A DNA stretch of 64,000 bases from an uncultured Bacteroides sp. (GTDB taxonomy: Bacteria > Bacteroidota > Bacteroidia > Bacteroidales > Bacteroidaceae). The notes below the pieces were generated by a model. The model was not told the DNA's origin, did no database searches, and was given only the letters and a program-made list of their open reading frames with translations. Numbering within the stretch: the first letter of the stretch is position 1; each line of letters starts with the position of its first letter. Shown in pieces: positions 1 through 8,251 of the stretch. Where the stretch lies: positions 1 to 64,000 of the forward strand of contig CASELH010000005.1 of NCBI GenBank assembly GCA_949288715.1, given 5' to 3'. Both the position numbers and the translations under genes were made by a program.

Positions 1-61
1 TCCCTACCACCTCCCCCTTCGGGTACTCCTCCTCCCCGGAGGAGGAGAATTCAGTTACCAC
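1..61. repeat. Intergenic repeat family C, copy 1
   Basis: The segment reads TCCCTACCACCTCCCCC through CTCCTCCCCGGAGGAGGAG to AATTCAGTTACCAC. The same block, inverted and with a small internal insertion, lies at 3822-3916, and a third diverged copy lies at 3948-4006. Copies 1 and 2 bracket the two glycoside hydrolase genes in inverted orientation. The function is unknown; an interspersed palindromic repeat is the simplest reading. Confidence 0.75.
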
Positions 62-70
62 AGCGTATTA

Positions 71-98
71 ATCACTAATCACTAAACGCTAAACACTA
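71..98. repeat. Heptamer tandem array upstream of the amylase gene
   Basis: Four consecutive 7-bp units are visible: ATCACTA, ATCACTA, AACGCTA and AACACTA, about 40 bp before the amylase start. Similar 7-bp arrays with other sequences precede other genes in this window (10049-10090, 17501-17544, 57547-57574). Confidence 0.7.
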
Positions 99-137
99 AC
101 AGATAAATTATCATTCAACTATACTCACCAACAAGTA

Positions 138-2174
138 ATGAAAACAATTTGTAAATACGCTTGGCTCCTTTGCTGGAGCTTCTTGACGTTGCTCGCCGCC
201 TGCGGCGACGACAACCCCATCACCCCCAACCCCACGCCTACACCCGATCCCGGCGGCGACGACCCCTCCGACCCGACCGAGTGGGTATCCGTCACCCCCC
301 AGCCCGACGAGTGGGACGGGCAACGGCGCGCCGGCATCACCTACCAACTGCTCGTCTACAGCTTTGCCGACAGCGACGGCGACGGCACGGGCGACCTGCC
401 CGGACTGACCGCGCGCCTGGACTACCTGGAGCGGATGGGCATCAGCGCCCTGTGGCTCTCCCCCATCCACCCCGCCATGTCCTACCACGGCTATGACGTG
501 ACGGACTATACTGCCGTCAACCCCCAGCTGGGCACGATGGACGACTTCGACCACCTGCTCCAAGAGACCCACGCCCGCGGCATCAAGGTCTACCTGGACT
601 TCGTGCTGAATCACACGGGCAAGGACCACCCCTGGTTCCTGGCAGCCAAGGCCGACGCCGGCAGCCCCTACCGACAGTACTACACCTTCTCGCGCGACCC
701 CGAGGCCGACATTACCAATGAGCGTATCCCCATGATAGCCACCGAGGGCGCGGCAGGCTACCGGGCCGCCGAGTGGTTCAACACGCAGGAGTCCGGCAGC
801 ACCGTCAGCGGCCGCTACCGCTTCCGTCTGGACTGGAGCAACCCGCAAGCCCCCACCGTGACGGTGGACGAGTGGGACGGCCCGGCGGACGATGCCTCCG
901 CCATCGACCCCGGCACAGACCCGCGCTACCTTTACTTTGGAGAAGAGCTTTGCCTGCCCTTCCGACCGCTGGGAGGGGGACAATACGAACTCATCGCCGA
1001 CTTCGAGTCATCGTGGGGCTTCCTCATCCGCACTAGCTCCACCGAGTGGGGTCAGCACAAGTGGGGCGCCCGCACCGAATCCGACCGCGTGGAGCAAGGC
1101 GTGCCTTTCCGCCTGACGCAAGGCGAAGGGGCAGCCAACATACTATTTGCCCAGATGGACGTGTGGTACTACCACTCCGCCTTCCAGACCGACTGGTTTG
1201 CCGACCTGAACTACGGCCCCGCCACGCAGTGCGCCCAGTCGCCCGCCTACCAAGCCGTGGCCGATGCCGCCGGGGGCTGGATAGCGCGCGGGGTGGACGG
1301 CTTCCGCCTCGACGCCGTGAAGCACATCTACCACAACGCCACGTCGGACGAGAACCCCACCTTCCTGCGCACCTTCTACGATGACATGAACGCCCGCTAC
1401 CACGCCGCCGGCCATGCCGACAGCGACATCTACATGGTGGGCGAGGTGCTGAGCGAGCACAACGAGGTGGCCCCCTACTACGCCGGGCTGCCCGCGCTGT
1501 TCGAGTTCTCCTTCTGGTACCGGCTGAAGGATGCCATCAACGAAGGCAAGGGCCGCTACTTCGCAAAGGACATCATGGGCTACCGCGACGAGTACCAGGC
1601 CGTGCGCCCCGACTACATCGCCGCCACCAAGCTCACCAACCACGACGAAGACCGCGCCGCCTCCCTCCTGGGCTCCTCGGCCGACAAGTGCCGGCTGGCC
1701 GCCGCCGTGCTGCTCACCGCCTCGGGCACACCATATATATATTATGGCGAAGAGCTGGGCGTGACGGGCACCAAGCAGCAAGGCGACGAGAACGTGCGCC
1801 AACCCATGCCTTGGACCGACGTGGACGCTCAGGAGGCCGACCCCGGGTCGCTGCTCTCCGCCTACCGCACCCTCACCGCGCTGCGCAACACCTACCCCGC
1901 CCTGGCCACGGGACGGATGGAGAAACACCCCGAGTACAACGATGCCAACGCCGCCTACAATCAGCTGGCCGCCTGGTACATGGTGGACGACGCTTCCGGC
2001 CAACGCCTGCTGGTGCTGCACAACTTCGGCCCCGCCGCCACCGAGCTTCCCCTGACGGACAAGGTGCAACGCCCCCTGGTCGCCCTGGGCACCGTGCAGC
2101 AATCCACTGCTGCCGACGGCACCACGCAGCTCCGGCTGGGCGGGTACTCGTCGGCGGTGTATTTGCTGGAGTAA
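138..2174 (+). CDS. susG: SusG-like outer-membrane alpha-amylase (GH13) lipoprotein
   Basis: This is a predicted surface endo-amylase that cuts starch before import. The 678-residue length is close to SusG. A lipoprotein signal ends in LLAAC (Cys22), followed by an acidic, Pro-rich spacer. The GH13 barrel starts near residue 60. Predicted catalytic residues are the nucleophile Asp392 in GFRLDAVKH, the acid/base Glu436 in MVGEV, and Asp503 in NHDED, spaced as in SusG. Residues about 221-335 form an insertion in domain B that matches the place of the CBM58 starch-binding module of SusG. No susC/susD pair lies in the window, so any partners must be upstream. A GH53 lipoprotein follows after a 479-bp repeat-filled gap. 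The ATG at 138 is followed by a good signal peptide. Confidence 0.92.
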   Translation: MKTICKYAWLLCWSFLTLLAACGDDNPITPNPTPTPDPGGDDPSDPTEWVSVTPQPDEWDGQRRAGITYQLLVYSFADSDGDGTGDLPGLTARLDYLERMGISALWLSPIHPAMSYHGYDVTDYTAVNPQLGTMDDFDHLLQETHARGIKVYLDFVLNHTGKDHPWFLAAKADAGSPYRQYYTFSRDPEADITNERIPMIATEGAAGYRAAEWFNTQESGSTVSGRYRFRLDWSNPQAPTVTVDEWDGPADDASAIDPGTDPRYLYFGEELCLPFRPLGGGQYELIADFESSWGFLIRTSSTEWGQHKWGARTESDRVEQGVPFRLTQGEGAANILFAQMDVWYYHSAFQTDWFADLNYGPATQCAQSPAYQAVADAAGGWIARGVDGFRLDAVKHIYHNATSDENPTFLRTFYDDMNARYHAAGHADSDIYMVGEVLSEHNEVAPYYAGLPALFEFSFWYRLKDAINEGKGRYFAKDIMGYRDEYQAVRPDYIAATKLTNHDEDRAASLLGSSADKCRLAAAVLLTASGTPYIYYGEELGVTGTKQQGDENVRQPMPWTDVDAQEADPGSLLSAYRTLTALRNTYPALATGRMEKHPEYNDANAAYNQLAAWYMVDDASGQRLLVLHNFGPAATELPLTDKVQRPLVALGTVQQSTAADGTTQLRLGGYSSAVYLLE

Positions 2175-2181
2175 ATAGTGC

Positions 2182-2630
2182 ACTTTTTCTTTCGCTTGTC
2201 CGAAAGAAAAAGATGCCAAAAAGAAAGGACCCCGGCTGTGCCCGTCGGGCTACTCCGGTCGGCTTTCAGCCTAAAGGGCAGAAACTCGCTTCGCTCAGAC
2301 AGTCTGCCCTTTTTAACGGCTTCAAGCCGCCCTCCGCTTCACGCCCGCCGGTCAATGCCGGAGAACCATGCGGCATCAAACCGTGCTATGTAGAGACGTG
2401 GCGTGCCGCGTCTCACAGGCCGTGAGGCCTGCCGCCCAACGCCGCATGGCCGCGCCTAAGCGGAGGGGCGTAAAGCGGAGAGCGCGTTTTTGCGTGAAGA
2501 ACGGCAGGTTGTCTGAGCGAAGCGAGTTTCCTGCCGTTTAGCAAAAACGTGCTCGGAGTAGTCCCGGAGATTCAGCGCTTGATTTTTTCTTTTGGTACCT
2601 TTTCTTTTGCATCAAGGCAAAAGAAAAGTA
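2182..2630. repeat. Inverted-repeat element filling the GH13-GH53 gap
   Basis: This 480-bp gap has no convincing gene. Its ends are imperfect inverted repeats: ACTTTTTCTTTCGCTTG with GAAAGAAAAAGATGCC at 2182-2228, and the reverse complement of that pattern (ACTTTTCTTTTGCCTTG, AAAAGAAAAGGTACC) at 2583-2630. A second nested pair, GAAACTCGCTTCGCTCAGAC, lies at 2274-2312 and inverted at 2500-2541. The whole looks like a roughly 450-bp non-coding repeat element, possibly MITE-like. Short ORFs in it are not supported. Confidence 0.65.
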
Positions 2631-2653
2631 CATATTATAATAACATAATAACA

Positions 2654-3778
2654 ATGAAACAACAACTCATTCTTACCGCCGCCCTCGCCCTGCTGCTCGC
2701 CGCCTGCGGGGGCAAAGACAACGACAGTAAGCCCGGCACGACAAACCCTGAACCGGGCGGCAACACCCCGACGACGGAAACCACCGCCTTCACCCAAGGT
2801 GCGGACATCAGCTGGGTGACCGAGATGGAAGCCGCCGGACAGAAGTTCTACAACGCCGACGGCCAGGAGACCGACTGCTTCCGCCTGATGCAGGAGCTGG
2901 GCATGGACGCCATCCGCCTCCGTGTGTGGGTAGACCCGAAAGACGGCTGGAGCGGCAAGCAAGACGTGGTAGCCAAGGCACGCCGCGCCCACGCCTTAGG
3001 CATGGACTTGATGATAGACTTCCACTACAGCGACTCGTGGGCCGACCCCGGCCAGCAATTCAAGCCCGCCGCCTGGCAAGGCCTCTCGGCCGACGAACTG
3101 AAAACCGCCATCCGCAACCACACGACCGACGTGCTGCAAGCCCTGAAGGCCGAAGGCATTAAACCGCGCTGGGTGCAGGTGGGCAACGAGATTCGCCCCG
3201 GTATGCTGTGGGACGAAGACGCTGCACGGAGCGGCGCCATGTACGACATACGCGAATGCGACGTGAAGGGGCTGAACAGCACCAGCACCGCCGTGAAGTA
3301 TCGCAAGAACGTGAATAGCCTCGCCGCCTTTGTCAACGCGGGCTACGATGCGGTAAAAGAAGTGTTCCCACAGGCCATTGTCATTGTGCACCTCGACAAT
3401 GCTTGGGACGACCAGACGTGGTGGTTCGACCAGTTTAAGGCTGCCGGCGGCAAGCTGGACATGATAGGCCTGTCCCACTACCCGCAGACCCACGCCACTA
3501 AAACGTGGCAGGAGATGAACAGCCTGGCCCTGCAACACGTAGGCGAACTGGCCGGCAAGTACGGCGTGAAGGTGATGGTAGCAGAGGTAGGCGTGAAGCG
3601 CGGCAATGCCGACTCGCCCCAGGTGCTCTCCGAGTTCATCAGCAAGGCCAAGGCCATAGAACAGTGTGCCGGCGTGTGGTACTGGGAGCCCGAGTGCCAC
3701 GACTGGAACGGATATGACATGGGCGCCTTCGATGCCACAGGCAAGCCTACGGCAGTGATGGATGCTTTCCGGAAATGA
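2654..3778 (+). CDS. Arabinogalactan endo-beta-1,4-galactanase (GH53) lipoprotein
   Basis: Predicted to cut beta-1,4-galactan side chains of pectin at the cell surface. The chosen start at 2654 gives a 374-residue protein with a clean signal (MKQQLILTAALALLLAAC). The upstream extension of the frame runs through the repeat element and is rejected. GH53 features are AFTQGADISWV, then MDAIRLRVWVDP, then DFHYSDSWADPG, the predicted acid/base Glu179 in VQVGNEI, and the nucleophile Glu311 in MVAEVG. It lies downstream of the SusG-like gene on the same strand, but the two are separated by 479 bp, so co-transcription is uncertain. The pairing suggests a plant polysaccharide function. Confidence 0.9.
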   Translation: MKQQLILTAALALLLAACGGKDNDSKPGTTNPEPGGNTPTTETTAFTQGADISWVTEMEAAGQKFYNADGQETDCFRLMQELGMDAIRLRVWVDPKDGWSGKQDVVAKARRAHALGMDLMIDFHYSDSWADPGQQFKPAAWQGLSADELKTAIRNHTTDVLQALKAEGIKPRWVQVGNEIRPGMLWDEDAARSGAMYDIRECDVKGLNSTSTAVKYRKNVNSLAAFVNAGYDAVKEVFPQAIVIVHLDNAWDDQTWWFDQFKAAGGKLDMIGLSHYPQTHATKTWQEMNSLALQHVGELAGKYGVKVMVAEVGVKRGNADSPQVLSEFISKAKAIEQCAGVWYWEPECHDWNGYDMGAFDATGKPTAVMDAFRK

Positions 3779-3821
3779 TAAGTTATATGTTAGTGTTTAA
3801 GTGATGAGTGATTAATGCGCT

Positions 3822-3916
3822 GTGGTAACTGAATTCTCCTCCTCCGGGGAGGTTGTTCTCCCCCGATAACGGGGGAGCTTGAGGGGGTGAGTACCCGTAG
3901 GGGGAGGTGGTAGGGA
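3822..3916. repeat. Intergenic repeat family C, copy 2 (inverted)
   Basis: This is the reverse complement of the block at 1-61: GTGGTAACTGAATTCTCC, CTCCGGGGAGG, then GGGGGAGGTGGTAGGGA. It contains an extra hairpin, CTCCCCCGATAACGGGGGAG, that copy 1 lacks. It lies in the 460-bp gap between the GH53 gene and glnN, which holds no gene I can support. Confidence 0.75.
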
Positions 3917-3947
3917 AAAATATTCTATGAATTAAGTAGTTATTCGC

Positions 3948-4006
3948 TACCACCCCGTCACTTCGTGCCACCCCTCCTCCCCGGAGGCGGGGAATTCAGT
4001 TACCAC
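3948..4006. repeat. Intergenic repeat family C, copy 3
   Basis: The block runs TACCACCCCGTCACTTCG, then CCTCCTCCCCGGAGGCGGGG, then AATTCAGTTACCAC. Its orientation matches copy 1 and opposes copy 2, so copies 2 and 3 form a long inverted pair between GH53 and glnN. Confidence 0.7.
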
Positions 4007-4025
4007 CGCATTTGCATCCCTGAGA

Positions 4026-4060
4026 ATTCTTCATTCATCATTCTTAATTCTTCATTAAAG
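4026..4060. repeat. Heptamer tandem array before glnN
   Basis: Five 7-bp units follow one another: ATTCTTC, ATTCATC, ATTCTTA, ATTCTTC and ATTAAAG. They lie about 180 bp before the glnN start. They belong to the set of 7-bp-periodic intergenic arrays seen elsewhere in the window. Confidence 0.6.
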
Positions 4061-4200
4061 CGCGCTTGCGCGCGCTAAATTCCCATTTAACCACTCCCCG
4101 TAATCCACGGACAGCATCTTGAGGGGGGGTATCCCGCAGAAAAGTGCACTTTTCCCGCAGAATACCCCCTCTTTTTATGGGGTATGTCGCAAAAAACATA

Positions 4201-4208
4201 TACTTTTG
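4201..4208 (+). promoter_or_regulatory. Putative -7 promoter box of glnN
   Basis: TACTTTTG fits the Bacteroides TAnnTTTG consensus and is followed by C. It lies 30 bp before the glnN ATG. The -33 element is weak (TTTTATG around 4173). Confidence 0.6.
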
Positions 4209-4238
4209 CAGCCGATAACCCATAAAAACAGCAACGTT

Positions 4239-6428
4239 ATGTCTAAAATGCGTTTCTTTGCACTCCAGGAGCTGGGCAACCGCAAGCCCTTGGAAGTGAC
4301 TCCCCCCTCCAACAAGTTGTCCGACTACTACGGCAGCCACGTATTCGACCACAAGAAGATGCAGGAGTACCTGCCCCGCGAGGCTTACAAAGCCGTGGTG
4401 AACGCCATTGAGAAGGGTACCCCCATCACCCGCGAGATGGCCGACCTCATTGCCAACGGCATGAAGAACTGGGCCAAGTCGATGGGCGTGACCCACTACA
4501 CCCACTGGTTTCAGCCGCTCACCGACGGCACCGCCGAGAAGCACGACGGCTTCATTGAGATAGGCGAAAGCGGCGACGTCATCGAGCGATTCTCGGGCAA
4601 GCTGCTCATCCAGCAGGAGCCCGACGCGTCGAGCTTCCCCAACGGGGGTATCCGCAACACCTTCGAGGCACGCGGCTACACGGCATGGGACGTGTCTTCG
4701 CCCGCCTTTGTGGTAGACACCACGCTGTGTATCCCCACCATATTTATATCATACACCGGCGAGGCATTGGACTACAAGACGCCGCTTTTGAAAGCCCTGG
4801 CCGCCGTGGACCGCGCCGCGACAGACGTGTGCCAGCTGTTCGACAAAAACGTCACCCGCGTCTTCGCCAACCTGGGCTGGGAGCAGGAGTACTTCCTCGT
4901 GGACCTCGCCCTCTACAATGCCCGCCCCGACCTGTGCCTCACCGGCCGCACGCTGATGGGCCACTCCTCGGCCAAAGACCAGCAGCTGGAAGACCACTAC
5001 TTCGGCTCCATTCCGCCGCGCGTCACCGCCTTCATGAAGGAGCTGGAGATAGAGTGCCACAAGCTGGGCATCCCCGTGAAGACGCGCCACAACGAGGTGG
5101 CCCCCAACCAGTTTGAGCTGGCGCCAATCTTCGAGAACGTCAACCTGGCCAACGACCACAACCAGCTGGTGATGGACCTGATGAAGCGCATTGCCCGCAA
5201 ACACAACTTCGCCGTGTTGCTGCACGAAAAGCCTTACAGCGGCGTGAACGGCAGCGGCAAGCACAACAACTGGTCGCTCTGCACCGACACGGGCGTCAAC
5301 CTCTTTGCGCCGGGCAAGAATCCCAAGGGCAACATGCTGTTCCTCACCTTCCTGGTGAACGTGCTGATGATGGTGTACAAGAACCAGGACCTGCTGCGCG
5401 CCTCCATCATGAGCGCGGGCAACAGCCACCGCCTGGGTGCCAACGAGGCTCCGCCCGCCATCCTGTCCATCTTCCTGGGCAAGCAGCTCTCGGCCATCCT
5501 CGACGAGATAGCCCGCCAGGTGACCGACACCAAAATGACTGCCGAAGAAAAGACCACGCTGAAGCTGGGCATCGGCCGTATCCCCGAAATCCTGCTGGAC
5601 ACCACCGACCGCAACCGCACGTCGCCCTTCGCCTTCACGGGCAACCGCTTTGAATTCCGCGCTGCCGGCTCGTCGGCCAACTGTGCCGCTGCCATGATAG
5701 CCATCAACGCCGCCATGGCCAACCAGCTGAACGAGTTCAAGGTAGCGGTAGACCGGCTGATGGAAGAAGGTGTAGGCAAGGACGAGGCCATCTTCCGGGT
5801 GCTGAAAGACACCATCATCGCCTCCGAGCCCATCCGCTTCGAGGGTGACGGTTACTCCGAGCAATGGAAAGAGGAAGCTGCCCGCCGCGGGCTGACCAAC
5901 ATTTGCCACGTGCCCGAAGCCCTGATGCACTACGTGGACACGCAGTCGAAAGCCGTGCTCATAAGCGAACACATCTTCAACGAGACGGAGCTGAACAGCC
6001 GCCTGGAGGTGGAGTTGGAAAAATACACCATGAAGGTGCAGATAGAAAGCCGCGTGCTGGGCGACCTGGCCATCAACCACATCGTGCCCACCGCCGTCAT
6101 CTACCAGAACCGCCTGCTGGAGAACCTGCGCGGCCTGCGAGAGACCTTCAGTCCCGAGGAATACGATGAACTGAGCGCCGACCGCAAAGAGCTTATCCGC
6201 GAGATATCGCACCGCGTCACCGCCATCAAGAAGCTGGTACGCGACATGATAGAGGCACGCAAGGTGGCCAACCACCTGCCGCACTACAAAGACCGCGCCT
6301 TTGCCTACGAAGAAACGGTGCGCCCCTACCTCACCGCTATCCGCGACCACATCGACCACCTCGAGATGGAGATAGACGATGAGATTTGGCCGCTGCCCAA
6401 GTACAGGGAACTGCTGTTCACAAAGTAA
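4239..6428 (+). CDS. glnN: Type III glutamine synthetase
   Basis: Makes glutamine from glutamate, ammonia and ATP; the main cytoplasmic ammonia-assimilation step. The start at 4239 (MSKMRFFALQELGNRKPLEV) gives 729 residues, the usual size of GlnN in Bacteroides. The frame extends 40 codons further up but crosses the promoter, so that start is rejected. Family features include an N-terminal GSIII domain, KTRHNEVAPNQFELAPIFE, the HEKPYSGVNGSGKHNNWS segment of the catalytic core, and RNRTSPFAFTGNRFEFRA. It stands alone, with its own promoter box and a strong hairpin just after the stop. Confidence 0.97.
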   Translation: MSKMRFFALQELGNRKPLEVTPPSNKLSDYYGSHVFDHKKMQEYLPREAYKAVVNAIEKGTPITREMADLIANGMKNWAKSMGVTHYTHWFQPLTDGTAEKHDGFIEIGESGDVIERFSGKLLIQQEPDASSFPNGGIRNTFEARGYTAWDVSSPAFVVDTTLCIPTIFISYTGEALDYKTPLLKALAAVDRAATDVCQLFDKNVTRVFANLGWEQEYFLVDLALYNARPDLCLTGRTLMGHSSAKDQQLEDHYFGSIPPRVTAFMKELEIECHKLGIPVKTRHNEVAPNQFELAPIFENVNLANDHNQLVMDLMKRIARKHNFAVLLHEKPYSGVNGSGKHNNWSLCTDTGVNLFAPGKNPKGNMLFLTFLVNVLMMVYKNQDLLRASIMSAGNSHRLGANEAPPAILSIFLGKQLSAILDEIARQVTDTKMTAEEKTTLKLGIGRIPEILLDTTDRNRTSPFAFTGNRFEFRAAGSSANCAAAMIAINAAMANQLNEFKVAVDRLMEEGVGKDEAIFRVLKDTIIASEPIRFEGDGYSEQWKEEAARRGLTNICHVPEALMHYVDTQSKAVLISEHIFNETELNSRLEVELEKYTMKVQIESRVLGDLAINHIVPTAVIYQNRLLENLRGLRETFSPEEYDELSADRKELIREISHRVTAIKKLVRDMIEARKVANHLPHYKDRAFAYEETVRPYLTAIRDHIDHLEMEIDDEIWPLPKYRELLFTK

Positions 6429-6435
6429 GCCCAAC

Positions 6436-6483
6436 ATCCACGTAATCCGCGTTCCGACACACCTCTACGCGGATTACGTGGAT
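6436..6483. terminator. Perfect 16-bp hairpin after glnN
   Basis: ATCCACGTAATCCGCG (6436-6451) is perfectly repeated in inverted form at 6468-6483 around a 16-nt loop. It begins 7 bp after the stop codon. There is no T-run, so it may act as a transcript-end stabiliser rather than a classical terminator. Its core resembles the inverted repeat at 53928-54033. Confidence 0.6.
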
Positions 6484-6666
6484 TTCACGAACACCTTCTG
6501 TCTATAGATTTACTAACATATTCTATTTTTTATTAAACTCGTTGTAGTTTTTATCCACTTATCAAAAAAGGTTACATCTTTGCTGCGGGAATAAAGAATT
6601 TCCCGGAGCAAGACTGCTCCCCCCAGACAAACAATCAAACAAACTCGACAGCAGATTTTTTTGTTT

Positions 6667-7530
6667 ATGGAAACCTTATTGTACGCTGAGGAGCATCGCA
6701 GCTGCCTCAACTACCGCATTCCTCATGTTGCAGCAATCAAGGTAGAGCAGTTTCCGGGCGATTCTGCCTACCACATCATTGATACACACGAAGCCACCCT
6801 TTTCTTCATGTTGGAAGGAGAGGCTTACATCACGTCCAACAACTACAAAAACATTCTCCACCGCAACGGCTACATGTCGCTGCAGCCGGCCAACAGCAGC
6901 TGCTACGTGCGGATTACCAAACCCAATACCGTCATCAGTTGCCACTTCTCCCATGCCACCAACCTCTGCGAACGCTATTCTCTACAGCAACTGTCCCAAT
7001 TCATTCCCCAAGGCTTTGAATACAACTTCACCTTGCTGCCCATCCGCGAAAGGCTGAACGAGTATCTTGTTCTTCTGCAACACTGCCTGAACGACGGGCT
7101 GGGCTGCCTGCATTTCCACGAACTGAAGACTCACGAACTGTTCATCCTGCTCCGCACGTACTATAGCAAAGAGGAACTGGCCACTTTTTTCTACCCTATC
7201 ATTGGGAAAAATCAGGATTTCAAAGACTTTGTTTATGCCAACTACCTGAAGGTTAACAACCTGAACGAATTTGCCACCCTGGTACACACCAGCGTGGATA
7301 CCTTCAAACGACGCTTCAAGGAAACTTTCAACGAGCCTGTACACAAGTGGATCACCCACCGGAAGGCGGAGCACATCTACCGCGACATCGTGCTCACCAA
7401 CAAGTCATTGGGCGAACTGGCTGAACAATACCACTTCTCGTCCGTAGCCTATCTCTCCACCTTCTGTCGCCAGCATCTGGGACGTACCCCTCAACAGTTG
7501 CGCAACGAAAGGGAACAGAGCATCATCTGA
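6667..7530 (+). CDS. AraC-family transcriptional regulator of the fimbrial locus
   Basis: A 287-residue predicted DNA-binding regulator. The N-terminal half has no motif I recognise beyond a cupin-like ligand-sensing region. The last about 100 residues form the two helix-turn-helix motifs of the AraC family: LNEFATLVHTSVDTFKRRFK, then LGELAEQYHFSSVAYLSTFC, then RTPQQLRNER. A TTG at 6661 would add two residues; the ATG at 6667 is preferred. It directly precedes the fimbrial genes on the same strand with a 140-bp gap containing a promoter box. This makes it the likely local activator, but that role is inferred from position. Confidence 0.85.
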   Translation: METLLYAEEHRSCLNYRIPHVAAIKVEQFPGDSAYHIIDTHEATLFFMLEGEAYITSNNYKNILHRNGYMSLQPANSSCYVRITKPNTVISCHFSHATNLCERYSLQQLSQFIPQGFEYNFTLLPIRERLNEYLVLLQHCLNDGLGCLHFHELKTHELFILLRTYYSKEELATFFYPIIGKNQDFKDFVYANYLKVNNLNEFATLVHTSVDTFKRRFKETFNEPVHKWITHRKAEHIYRDIVLTNKSLGELAEQYHFSSVAYLSTFCRQHLGRTPQQLRNEREQSII

Positions 7531-7624
7531 AAAAGCAACCGGCAACCAGGGCAATAAATATATTTTGCACTATTATTGAAATACTTTGCACACTTTTCAT
7601 AATTTAATTTTAAAATAACATATC

Positions 7625-7632
7625 TAACTTTG
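7625..7632 (+). promoter_or_regulatory. Putative -7 promoter box of the fimbrial operon
   Basis: TAACTTTG matches TAnnTTTG exactly and is followed by C. It lies 39 bp before the DUF3575 gene in an AT-rich region after the AraC-type gene. It would drive at least the first genes of the fimbrial locus. Confidence 0.6.
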
Positions 7633-7670
7633 CAGCCGAAAACGACAAACAAACGCAAAAGTTAGAGAAG

Positions 7671-8213
7671 ATGAAAAGAATATGCTTATATTTCATCTGT
7701 CCGATACTGCTCTGCATGCTTTCTTCCCGCGTAGTGGCGCAAGATGTGGCATTGAAGACTAACGGACTTTATTGGCTGACCACTACTCCCAACCTGGGTT
7801 TTGAGTTTGCACTCAATAACAAATGGACGCTCGACCTCTCGGCAGTCTATAATCCCTGGACATTCAAAGATGACAAGAAAATGCGTTTCTGGCTGGCACA
7901 GCCTGAGGCACGCTATTGGTTTTGCGAAAAGTTTGAAGGACATTTCGTAGGACTGCATGCCCACGGTGCCCAGTTCTACGGCGGCTTCAACACCAAGCGT
8001 TACGACGGCTACCTGGCCGGAGGCGGACTGACCTACGGCTACGACTGGATTCTTTCTCCCCACTGGAACATCGAGGCGGCCATCGGCATCGGTTATGCCT
8101 ACCTTTGGTATAAGGAGAGCCCCCGCATCCACTGCATCAAGTGCGAGGCAGATAAACACAAACACTACCTCGGCGTCACCAAGGCGGCGGTTTCACTCAT
8201 CTACATCTTTTAA
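7671..8213 (+). CDS. DUF3575 family outer-membrane-type protein
   Basis: A 180-residue protein with a cleavable signal ending near Ala23 (SSRVVAQ). It then has alternating hydrophobic strands rich in Trp, Tyr and Gly, such as NGLYWLTTTPNLGFEFAL, WTLDLSAVYNPW and GGGLTYGYDWILSPHWNIEA. This is the pattern of DUF3575, a small beta-barrel-like family often coded at the head of Bacteroidales fimbrial loci. The last strand ends in VSLIYIF, as expected for a barrel terminus. It precedes the OmpA/TPR-type lipoprotein by 38 bp. The molecular role is not known. Confidence 0.8.
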   Translation: MKRICLYFICPILLCMLSSRVVAQDVALKTNGLYWLTTTPNLGFEFALNNKWTLDLSAVYNPWTFKDDKKMRFWLAQPEARYWFCEKFEGHFVGLHAHGAQFYGGFNTKRYDGYLAGGGLTYGYDWILSPHWNIEAAIGIGYAYLWYKESPRIHCIKCEADKHKHYLGVTKAAVSLIYIF

Positions 8214-8251
8214 TAAGACACATTGATAACATCGACTAAGGAGAACCGATT

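Noticed and set aside
2175-2425. Small ORFs in the GH13-GH53 gap (71-245 residues)
   Set aside because: They run through an inverted-repeat element, are rich in Arg and Pro, and lack start signals.
4749-6437. 562-residue minus-strand ORF opposite glnN
   Set aside because: It lies wholly opposite a certain gene, has no start context or family features, and arises from the high-GC codon bias of glnN.
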